Source: CAYNWK01 sp964400875 (GTDB taxonomy: Bacteria > Chloroflexota > Anaerolineae > Anaerolineales > UBA4823). Taken from it: 22,941 nucleotides of DNA. The stretch covers positions 1 through 22,941 of the forward strand of contig CAYNWK010000066.1 of assembly GCA_964400875.1 (NCBI GenBank), in the 5' to 3' direction. Below the pieces are notes generated by a model, which was not told where the DNA came from, made no database searches, and saw only the letters and a program-made list of their open reading frames with translations. The translations under genes were made by a program, and so were the position numbers. This document shows positions 1 through 6,458 of this stretch, one piece after another (within the stretch, counting starts at the first letter, position 1; each line of letters begins with the position of its first letter).

Positions 1-2008
1 TTCCGGATAAGTTCGCCAGAGTCTGGCTGAGCTGGATCTCTTCGCTGGTCCACTCCCGCTCCTTACGGCTGTCCCAGATAACGACATACCCCTTGGCTTG
101 TCCCGCAACCATCATGGGGACGCGTAAAGCGCACTTCGATTGGTGCGCTTGAAGCTGTGTACGCGCTTTTAAGTCGATTTTAGGATCGCTTACTTTGGAG
201 ATTATTGGTTGCCCGGATCGCAATGCCGCCAGCATGCGCGGGTACTCGTTGAGATCATACACCGTGCCTTTGTCCGAGACTCGTTCCATTGAGTTAGCCT
301 CGGGCCCAAAGTGCTCCTCGACAACTTCTGCCTTCCTGGTAGTGTTGTCGAAATTTAGCAGATATACGCTGGTCGCATTCAAAGCTCGTGTGAACTGTTC
401 CGCCGTCGTCTTAAAAACTGAGGGCAGCTCGAGGGAGGTGGTTATCTCGGCGCTGCTCTCGACCAGCATAGCCAACTCCTCGGCGCGCTTCTTTTCTGCG
501 CTGAACAGGCGTGCGTTTTCGATGGCGATGGCGACCTGATCGGCGAACGCGGCGATTAAATTTGCATGACTTTCGTTGTAATAGTTAGGGTGGACGCTGT
601 CCAGGACCAGCATGCCGATAAGGCGCTCGTGCACGTACAGTGGAACGCCCAACCAGGAGCGGATATGGTTGTGAGGACCGCTCCGAAAAGCGGAATAATT
701 ACTGGGTGCATCGATCAGGATATAAGGTTCGCCCCTTTCGATGACGACGGAATTGGGATTCTCTCCCGGGACGGGAAAACGGATGCCAATGACGGCTTCC
801 GGATCGGGCCAACCTCGGCCGCCAACGATCTCGAGGTAACCCTCGCCGAGCAGCTGTACGCTGGCACTGTCATACGGGACCACCAAGGACAGTTGGTCGA
901 GAATGCGCTCGATGGCTTCATCCTTATTCAAGGTGGCGGCAACCACGCCGGATGCCTGGCGCAGGGTGTCTGCCTCCCGAGCGCGCCGTTGTGCATCCTC
1001 AAAGAGGCTGGCATTTTGGACGGATGAGGCTGCCTGGTGCGCCATGGCCAGCATCAGTTCCTGGTCGCGCAAGCTGAAATCATCGGACTCGGGGGGATTT
1101 ATTGCCGTTAAGGTGCCAATCAAGCGCCCGCGGTATTCCAAGGGCACGATCAGCGTGGAGCCGCGCCGGGAGGCAATGCGCTCGTAGTGCTGCTCTGGTA
1201 GCTCACGCGGGTCGTGTTTGTCCTTTGAGGATAATGCTGGTCTACCCTCCCGGATCACCCAACCGTTGAGTCCTTGCATCAGTTCGTCAAACGTTGGCAC
1301 GCCAAGGTCATCGGCGTAAACACCGGCGCGCAGGTAATGCAGCGTTTTCTTTTTTTCCAGATCGAAGATAGCCAGGATGACTCGATCGGCGGGCAGCGTT
1401 TCCGCGACCACGTTTACCGTCGCGTGGAGCATGGCGGGAAGGTTGTCCAATGAGATTAATGCGCGGCTTAGGGTATACAAGCCTTCGGTTTTAATCAGCG
1501 TTGCGTTGAATTCTTCCTCGGCTCGCTTACGATCTGTTGTTTCGTGCAGGACGAACATATGCCCGGTTATCCCACCGGAGCGATTCATTAATGGCGTGAG
1601 CTGCGCCTCGTAGAATCGTTGGCTCGCGCCATCACCAATGAAGATCTCTGCCTGGGAGTGTCCGGATTCTTTGAATTCCCTGAGCAGCTGGTAGCAGCTC
1701 GCCAGGATCGGCTCTGTGGAAAGATCAATGGAACCGATTGAGTCATGATTGAGGATGCCGCGGATGGATGGGTTTAGTTCGACGATCTGATCGCTGGCGT
1801 CTAAGATGATGACCCCATCGCGCATGTTCTCGATCGCCATCTTACGTGCTGCCGAGTGGCTATTCACTAGACGCTTGCTGAACAGTGTCCAGTTCAAGAA
1901 TTTTGATCCGGTGGTCTCTCTTAAACGCCAGAAGTAGGTGGCGAGAAATGCGAAAAATGCCCCTATAAATAATACCGGTAGAATATAGTCAGTGAATTGC
2001 CAGCTCAT
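1..2008 (-). CDS. Membrane-anchored PAS and multi-GAF sensor protein, C-terminus cut by window edge
   Basis: I translated the minus strand by hand and found it open from ATG at 2008 to the left edge, giving 669 visible codons. An in-frame TGA lies directly before the ATG and fixes the start. Residues about 8-27 form one hydrophobic helix followed by basic residues, so the protein is probably anchored in the membrane with its sensor domains in the cytoplasm. A PAS domain follows (about 45-165), ending in the typical DRKRAEEE segment. Then come three GAF-like domains, at about 175-345, 360-520 and from 535 to the edge. The second and third are separated by an AIENARLFSAEKKRAEEL-type linker helix. 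Such proteins sense small molecules, redox state or light and usually end in a histidine kinase, GGDEF or phosphatase output domain; here the output lies outside the window. The gene is divergent from the uracil-DNA glycosylase gene. No good Shine-Dalgarno is visible. Confidence 0.82.
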   Translation of the reverse strand, partial: MSWQFTDYILPVLFIGAFFAFLATYFWRLRETTGSKFLNWTLFSKRLVNSHSAARKMAIENMRDGVIILDASDQIVELNPSIRGILNHDSIGSIDLSTEPILASCYQLLREFKESGHSQAEIFIGDGASQRFYEAQLTPLMNRSGGITGHMFVLHETTDRKRAEEEFNATLIKTEGLYTLSRALISLDNLPAMLHATVNVVAETLPADRVILAIFDLEKKKTLHYLRAGVYADDLGVPTFDELMQGLNGWVIREGRPALSSKDKHDPRELPEQHYERIASRRGSTLIVPLEYRGRLIGTLTAINPPESDDFSLRDQELMLAMAHQAASSVQNASLFEDAQRRAREADTLRQASGVVAATLNKDEAIERILDQLSLVVPYDSASVQLLGEGYLEIVGGRGWPDPEAVIGIRFPVPGENPNSVVIERGEPYILIDAPSNYSAFRSGPHNHIRSWLGVPLYVHERLIGMLVLDSVHPNYYNESHANLIAAFADQVAIAIENARLFSAEKKRAEELAMLVESSAEITTSLELPSVFKTTAEQFTRALNATSVYLLNFDNTTRKAEVVEEHFGPEANSMERVSDKGTVYDLNEYPRMLAALRSGQPIISKVSDPKIDLKARTQLQAHQSKCALRVPMMVAGQAKGYVVIWDSRKEREWTSEEIQLSQTLANLSG

Positions 2009-2230
2009 TCAAAATTTTGGATAGGAGCTTTTTGCAGTCTTTGCCAGGAAAAACAACCCGAATTTCGCTTCTCTCTGTTAATACGGAGATTCCTCGAAAC
2101 CAAAATCGATTAAGGCGAACCGGTAATGTGCTTGGATTATAATGTCGGCGGTGATTTTTAAGTTTCAGCTGCGATTTACTCTTTTGCAAGCCAAAACCCT
2201 ACCTTTGCTTATTTTAGATACAATCCTATC
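2009..2230. promoter_or_regulatory. Divergent intergenic region between sensor gene and uracil-DNA glycosylase gene
   Basis: This AT-rich spacer of 222 nt must hold promoters for both flanking genes. Two -10-like boxes are visible. The motif ATTATAAT at 2136-2143 reads as TATAAT on either strand and could serve the minus-strand sensor with a leader of about 120 nt. TACAAT at 2219-2224 lies 6 nt before the glycosylase ATG. Neither has a convincing -35 box. No small gene is supported in this stretch. Confidence 0.4.
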
Positions 2231-2231
2231 A
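2219..2231 (+). promoter_or_regulatory. Possible leaderless promoter: -10 box abutting the start codon
   Basis: TACAAT at 2219-2224 is followed by six bases and then the ATG at 2231, so transcription from this box would begin at or next to the start codon. No Shine-Dalgarno sequence is seen upstream. No good -35 hexamer sits at 16-18 nt, so this call rests on the -10 box and the spacing alone. Confidence 0.3.
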
Positions 2232-2929
2232 TGGACGAAAAGTCAAAGCCCTGGCGTTTGTTGAACGAACGTATCGTCGCATGTGAAAGCTGTCCTCGTC
2301 TGGTGGCCTGGCGTGAGGAAGTTGCTCGCGTGCGTCGACGCGCCTATCAAGATTTTGAATATTGGGGAAAGCCGGTTCCGGGCCTGGGCGATCAACAAGC
2401 GTGCGTGCTGGTCGTCGGGCTTGCGCCTGGCGCGCACGGCGCCAACCGCACTGGGCGCATGTTCACGGGAGATGGCTCAGGCGATTTTTTATTCCCGGCT
2501 TTGTTTGAGGCAGGGTTCGCCAACCAACCGGACGCCTTTCAACGCGGCGATGGACTTGAGCTCAGTAATTTATTCATCAGCGCGGTTTGTCGCTGCGTGC
2601 CTCCGAAGAATAAGCCCACCCGACAGGAGATGGATAACTGCCTGCCGTATCTCGGAGAGGAGATGGCCTTGCTCCCGGCGCTTAAGGTGATTGTGGCGCT
2701 TGGACGGATCGCTTTCGATAACACGCTCAGGCTGCTTCGACAGCAGGGATACTCGCTGCCGCGCTTTGAGTTTTCCCACGGAGCGGTGTATTCGCTCGGG
2801 GATGGGCTGCCAACCATGATCGTCTCGTACCATCCCAGCCGGCAGAATACGCAGACCGGTTTGCTCACCGAGGCGATGTTTGCAGATATTTGGGAGAAAG
2901 TAAAAGAAAATCTAGCGGATGATGCCTGA
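2231..2929 (+). CDS. udgB: Uracil-DNA glycosylase, family 5 (UDGb type), iron-sulfur
   Basis: A 232-residue base-excision repair enzyme that removes uracil, and in this family some other deaminated bases, from DNA. Motif A reads GLAPGAHGANRTGRMFTGD at residues 63-81. Its Ala-His after the GLAPG segment is the family 5 (UDGb) form and lacks the catalytic acid used by family 4. The second motif HPSRQNT is at 201-207. Cysteines 18 and 21 (CxxC), 122 and 137 (in RCVPPKNKPTRQEMDNC) are placed to bind the 4Fe-4S cluster known in families 4 and 5. The length is normal for the family. ATG 2231 lacks a Shine-Dalgarno sequence, but a -10 box lies just upstream, so leaderless translation is possible. 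The gene converges on the diguanylate cyclase gene with a 6-nt gap and no visible terminator. Confidence 0.93.
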   Translation: MDEKSKPWRLLNERIVACESCPRLVAWREEVARVRRRAYQDFEYWGKPVPGLGDQQACVLVVGLAPGAHGANRTGRMFTGDGSGDFLFPALFEAGFANQPDAFQRGDGLELSNLFISAVCRCVPPKNKPTRQEMDNCLPYLGEEMALLPALKVIVALGRIAFDNTLRLLRQQGYSLPRFEFSHGAVYSLGDGLPTMIVSYHPSRQNTQTGLLTEAMFADIWEKVKENLADDA

Positions 2930-2935
2930 TGAGGG

Positions 2936-4576
2936 TCAGCTAACTACGACCCGGTTCTTTCCGGAACCTTTAGCAGCATACATCGCTGAGTCTGCCCGGG
3001 CTAACAACCCTTCCAGGTATTGTGTTTCCGGAGTCAGTTTGGCGATTCCCAGGCTGATCGTCACTGAAGCCTCCACATCGATATAAGTGATAGCCAGCGC
3101 TTCAACCCGGTCTCGTAAACGATCGGCAACCTTGGCGGCGGTAAACATGTCCGTTTCAGGGAGCAAGATGGCGAACTCATCGCCCCCATAACGGCCGATG
3201 ATGTCCACTGTGCGAACATTCTGGCAGCAAATATCGACAACTTCCCGCAAAACTCGGTCGCCGAAAGCGTGACCGAAGCTGTCGTTGACCACTTTGAAGT
3301 CATCGATGTCCAGCATGATCGCGGTGAGTGGTCTCGCATAGCGCGCCGATCTTTCGACTTCCCGGCTGCCAAGTTCACAAAAACCGCGACGGTTGTAGAT
3401 GCCGGTCAGTGCATCGGTGACGGCAAGCTCTTGCACTTCAGCATGCAGCTGCGCGTTGTGGATCGCCGCGGTCGCAGTGGCGGCGAAGCTGGCCAATAGC
3501 GCGAGATCATCTTCCGAGAAGGCGCCGGGGAGATAAGATTCCAGTGAAAGCGCGCCCAGTACGTGGTCGTTTGAGATTAAAGGGCTGACGATGGCGGATC
3601 GTAAGGCGCCGGTTTCCGGAATATTTTCGTTATATTGCAGGGTTGGCTCAGCTGCTAAATCGGTGATCATTAAAGAGCGTCGCAAACGAACCGATTTGGC
3701 GACAAAGCCTTTGCTCCCTGGCAGGGCAAATTTCTTGATGCGCGGGTCGCTGTAGCCCATGCTGGCGCGCATTTCCAGCTGTCCGGTATCTTCTGCGATC
3801 AGGTGCAGCATACCTTTTTCGGCGATGGGGATCGCGCCGCTGGCGGCGTCCAGGATCTGCCCGAGTAATTCTTCCAAATTCAGCGTTTTCAGTAAGGCTG
3901 CTGTCGCCTTATGCAATGCCCCGAGCTGGACGGCGCGCCGGGCAGCCTCCGATTCCGCCTGTTTTTGGGCGCTGATATCGTGACCGACAGCCTGGATTTC
4001 TATAAGCTCACTGTGTGCGTTGAATATCCCCTGGCAAGTCCACATTTGCCAGCGATTGATGTGCTCCTGGGTACATTCCATAACGAAGATCGGATCGGTG
4101 ATCTTTAAGTTTTCAATCAGTTCTAGGCGCTTTTCCTCAGCCCATCCGGTCAAGAAATCGAAGATATTCTGACCCAGGATCGTCTCTTTTGGAGCGGCGA
4201 AGTAGTCAATGAAGGCGCTGTTCGCGAAGGTAATGCCTCCATTGGGGTGAAACCGGCAGATCATCTCGGTCTGGCTTTCGACGATCGCTTGGTAGCGCGC
4301 CTCGCTTTCCCCCAATTCGGATTGCGAACGCTCCATGATCAAGAGCATCCGCCGGATGGTCTCGGTCAATATCGATTCCGGTGTGTTCTTGGGGGTGACG
4401 CTATCCGGGCATGGCAGCTGCGACTCTTCCAGGATCGTCAGCATTGATGAGCAGGCTTCGAGGATGAGCTCTCTCAACGAATTTGGATCTTCGGCGTGCT
4501 TGTGCAATCCATCGACTTGAGTTTGTAGGAACTCGATTTCTCGTGCAATCTTCGAGCTGTTCAATGCCCCTCCCAC
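2936..4576 (-). CDS. PAS-GAF-GGDEF diguanylate cyclase
   Basis: A 546-residue soluble signalling enzyme predicted to make cyclic di-GMP from two GTP. An N-terminal helical region (1-90) is followed by a PAS domain (about 91-210), a GAF domain (about 220-375) and a GGDEF domain (about 385-546). The catalytic loop GGDEF is at 464-468. The DALTGIYNRR segment is at 388-397 and the metal-binding LDIDDFK segment at about 422-428. An inhibitory-site RTVD lies exactly five residues before GGDEF (455-458), so product inhibition is likely. There is no EAL domain and no membrane helix. The start is GTG 4576, the first possible start after an in-frame TAG. A GGAGG sits only 1 nt before it, while TTG 4564 (residue 5) has GGGAGG at better spacing, so the true start may be residue 5. 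The signals sensed by PAS and GAF cannot be told from the sequence. Confidence 0.93.
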   Translation of the reverse strand: MGGALNSSKIAREIEFLQTQVDGLHKHAEDPNSLRELILEACSSMLTILEESQLPCPDSVTPKNTPESILTETIRRMLLIMERSQSELGESEARYQAIVESQTEMICRFHPNGGITFANSAFIDYFAAPKETILGQNIFDFLTGWAEEKRLELIENLKITDPIFVMECTQEHINRWQMWTCQGIFNAHSELIEIQAVGHDISAQKQAESEAARRAVQLGALHKATAALLKTLNLEELLGQILDAASGAIPIAEKGMLHLIAEDTGQLEMRASMGYSDPRIKKFALPGSKGFVAKSVRLRRSLMITDLAAEPTLQYNENIPETGALRSAIVSPLISNDHVLGALSLESYLPGAFSEDDLALLASFAATATAAIHNAQLHAEVQELAVTDALTGIYNRRGFCELGSREVERSARYARPLTAIMLDIDDFKVVNDSFGHAFGDRVLREVVDICCQNVRTVDIIGRYGGDEFAILLPETDMFTAAKVADRLRDRVEALAITYIDVEASVTISLGIAKLTPETQYLEGLLARADSAMYAAKGSGKNRVVVS

Positions 4577-4893
4577 GCCTCCAGAACTAAACGACGCATC
4601 CTAAAGGTCTTTTAAAAATCAGACGTAATCTCTCTGACTATAGAATATAATAGCCTGAGGAGTGGAGTTATCCCCCAGATATCCTATTGACCCTTACAAA
4701 TTGGAAAGGTGCGGAAATAACTGTAACAGGTTTAGGACTTGACGCAACTGAGGGGATAATCTGGTATGTTTGGGCGAAATCCGAACGGTTAAATCACCAA
4801 ATTCCTCGAGACAGTCTGACTAATCTAATAAGGTATTCTTTTAATAATCGAGAAAACTAAGCCATAGCCATCAACGCATCCGAATGGAGGTCC
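4577..4893. promoter_or_regulatory. 317-nt divergent intergenic region upstream of pyrimidine-nucleoside phosphorylase
   Basis: No gene is supported here. A perfect TATAAT at 4646-4651 on the plus strand could be the -10 box of the phosphorylase gene, but its -35 region is poor. If used, it leaves a leader of about 235 nt. Within that leader TTATCCCC (4668-4675) can pair with GGGGATAA (4752-4759), and the pairing extends past one unpaired A to CAG/CTG. TTGACG at 4739-4744 is another possible -35 box, but the nearest -10 (TATGTT, 4765-4770) is 20 nt away. A Shine-Dalgarno TGGAGG lies at 4885-4890, just before the ATG at 4894. On the minus strand TATAGT-like and TATATT-like boxes in 4637-4651 could serve the cyclase gene. 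I recognise no known riboswitch. Confidence 0.4.
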
Positions 4894-6198
4894 ATGCGGG
4901 CGGTAGACGTTATCGCAAAAAAACGGGATAAACAAGAGCTCACCCAAGAAGAAATCGAATTTTTCATCCAGGGATTTACGCGCGGCGACATACCCGATTA
5001 TCAGGCAGCTGCCTGGGCGATGGCTGTTCTGCTCAATGGGATGACCTCTCGGGAGACCGCCAATTTGACCCTGGCGATGGTCAACTCTGGAGTGACCTTA
5101 GACCAATCGGAGGTCGTCCCGGTTGCCGTGGACAAGCATTCCACCGGAGGTATAGGCGATAAGACCACCCTGGTGGTCGAGCCCATGGTAGCGGCCTGCG
5201 GGTTGGCGGTAGGTAAAATGTCCGGGCGGGGTTTGGGATTCACCGGCGGAACGCTGGACAAGATGGATTCCATCCCCGGATTCCACAGCGACCTGACCAC
5301 CGAAGAGTTTTTAAACCAATTATCCGAGGTCGGCTTGGTTCTAGCCAGCCAGACGGAAGCTTTGGCTCCAGCTGATGGCAAGCTGTATGAGCTGCGCGAC
5401 GTCACCGGTACAGTGCAATCGATAGCGTTGATCGCCTCTTCGGTGATGAGTAAGAAGATCGCTGCTGGCGCGGACGCCATCGTCCTGGATGTTAAAGTTG
5501 GTCTGGGCGCCTTCATGGAGACAGAAGCGCAGGCGCGCGAGCTGGCTCGACGCATGGTCGATATTGCAAGACATGCCGGCCGCAAAGCCGTCGCCCTGAT
5601 CGCGGATATGAACCAGCCTTTGGGCGTCGCGGTCGGCAATGCGTTAGAAGTCCGCGAGGCCATCCGCACGCTGCACGGTGAGGGTCCGCAAGATTTCCAC
5701 GAGCACTGTCTAGTCGTCGCTGCGCAAATGCTCGTCCTGGGCGAGATTGCTGAAAACGAGCGCGAGGGCCGCCAGCTGGCGGAACAGGCGATCGAATCTG
5801 GGCGCGCCTGGGAACGCTTTAGAGCTTTGGTCGCGGCTCAGGGTGGTGATGTGGCGTACATCGACGAACCGCAGCGCCTGCCGACCGCGCCGAACATCGA
5901 AGAGGTAGCCTCACCGAGGTCGGGTTATATTAACCAGATCCACGCACGCATCGTGGGGGAAACGGCCGTATTGCTCGGGGCAGGTAGGGAGAAAAAAGGT
6001 GATCCCATCGATCACGCGGTCGGTATTGAGATCTTTCATAGCGTGGGCGATGAGATCCAGGCAGGGGAGAAGCTGTTTACTGTTCATGCGAATCGGGAAG
6101 AAGATCTGGGTGTAGCCCGCCAGCAAATCTTGTCAGCGCATGCCTGGAGCGACGATCCGGTTAAGCCATTGCCGTTGTTCTATGGAGTGGTTCGTTAG
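4894..6198 (+). CDS. pdp: Pyrimidine-nucleoside phosphorylase (thymidine/uridine phosphorylase)
   Basis: A 434-residue enzyme of pyrimidine salvage that splits thymidine or uridine with phosphate into the base and (deoxy)ribose 1-phosphate. The family signature is clear. KHSTGGIGDKTT is at residues 81-92, and the phosphate-binding/signature segment SGRGLGFTGGTLDK is at 110-123, where Phe116 replaces the more usual His. The pyrimidine-binding residues Arg168, Ser183 and Lys187 fall in YELRDVTGTVQS and SSVMSKKIAAG. The KMSGRG context resembles the broad-specificity bacillary enzyme more than E. coli DeoA, so I prefer pdp to deoA, but this choice is uncertain. Length is normal. ATG 4894 is preceded by TGGAGG. 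The gene appears monocistronic: a 260-nt gap with a strong hairpin follows. Confidence 0.93.
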   Translation: MRAVDVIAKKRDKQELTQEEIEFFIQGFTRGDIPDYQAAAWAMAVLLNGMTSRETANLTLAMVNSGVTLDQSEVVPVAVDKHSTGGIGDKTTLVVEPMVAACGLAVGKMSGRGLGFTGGTLDKMDSIPGFHSDLTTEEFLNQLSEVGLVLASQTEALAPADGKLYELRDVTGTVQSIALIASSVMSKKIAAGADAIVLDVKVGLGAFMETEAQARELARRMVDIARHAGRKAVALIADMNQPLGVAVGNALEVREAIRTLHGEGPQDFHEHCLVVAAQMLVLGEIAENEREGRQLAEQAIESGRAWERFRALVAAQGGDVAYIDEPQRLPTAPNIEEVASPRSGYINQIHARIVGETAVLLGAGREKKGDPIDHAVGIEIFHSVGDEIQAGEKLFTVHANREEDLGVARQQILSAHAWSDDPVKPLPLFYGVVR

Positions 6199-6272
6199 CC
6201 AGCTCTTGAGGTGTACGGTTATCCAGTTGGTTAGTTTTTTGGTTTTGTACTTACGCACTTGAGGGGAGAAAG

Positions 6273-6309
6273 GGGGTGATTGGACGGGTGAAGCCCGTCC
6301 AATTACCCC
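6273..6309. repeat. Long hairpin, 16-bp stem: terminator or dispersed palindromic repeat
   Basis: Bases 6273-6288 pair with 6294-6309 through 16 consecutive pairs including one G-T wobble, around a 5-base loop. Flanking GAAAG and CTTTC can extend the stem past a small bulge. It lies 75 nt after the phosphorylase stop, so it may end that transcript, but no run of T follows on the plus strand. The motif of a GGACGGG arm closed by GAAG and then CCCGTCC resembles dispersed palindromic repeats I associate with Chloroflexota genomes; only a genome search could tell. Confidence 0.6.
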
Positions 6310-6416
6310 TCACTTTCTTGGAGATCTGTGTAGCTTCTATAGTTTTCAGCATCGAAGGCTGGCTGGTGATTCTTCGAGGCCGTGCATGTCAACGCTCAGG
6401 GTTTGTTTGCTACCAT

Positions 6417-6431
6417 CCTGCTATTAGCAGG
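6417..6431. promoter_or_regulatory. 15-nt perfect palindrome upstream of the CHAT operon, possible operator
   Basis: CCTGCTA-T-TAGCAGG is a perfect inverted repeat of two 7-base arms around a single central base, ending 27 nt before the ATG of the CHAT-SIR2 gene. The odd centre and short arms fit a dimeric repressor site better than a terminator. No regulator gene is next to it. Confidence 0.35.
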
Positions 6432-6458
6432 ACTTAATTCACCGCGAGAGTATGACTT

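Larger units (their letters stand above)
6199..6458. promoter_or_regulatory. Intergenic region before the CHAT/nSTAND operon
   Basis: This 260-nt stretch lies between the phosphorylase stop and the CHAT-SIR2 start and holds no supported gene. It contains a T-rich run near 6231-6247, a long hairpin at 6273-6309 and a small perfect inverted repeat at 6417-6431. TTCTTG (6315-6320), a 17-nt gap and TATAGT (6338-6343) form a weak candidate promoter for the operon, giving a leader of about 110 nt. GAGAG at 6446-6450 is the only ribosome-binding candidate for ATG 6459. Confidence 0.4.

Noticed and set aside
1..2008. Several plus-strand frames of 60-150 codons across the sensor gene
   Set aside because: The minus strand carries continuous PAS and GAF domains here; the plus-strand frames are shadows without family resemblance.
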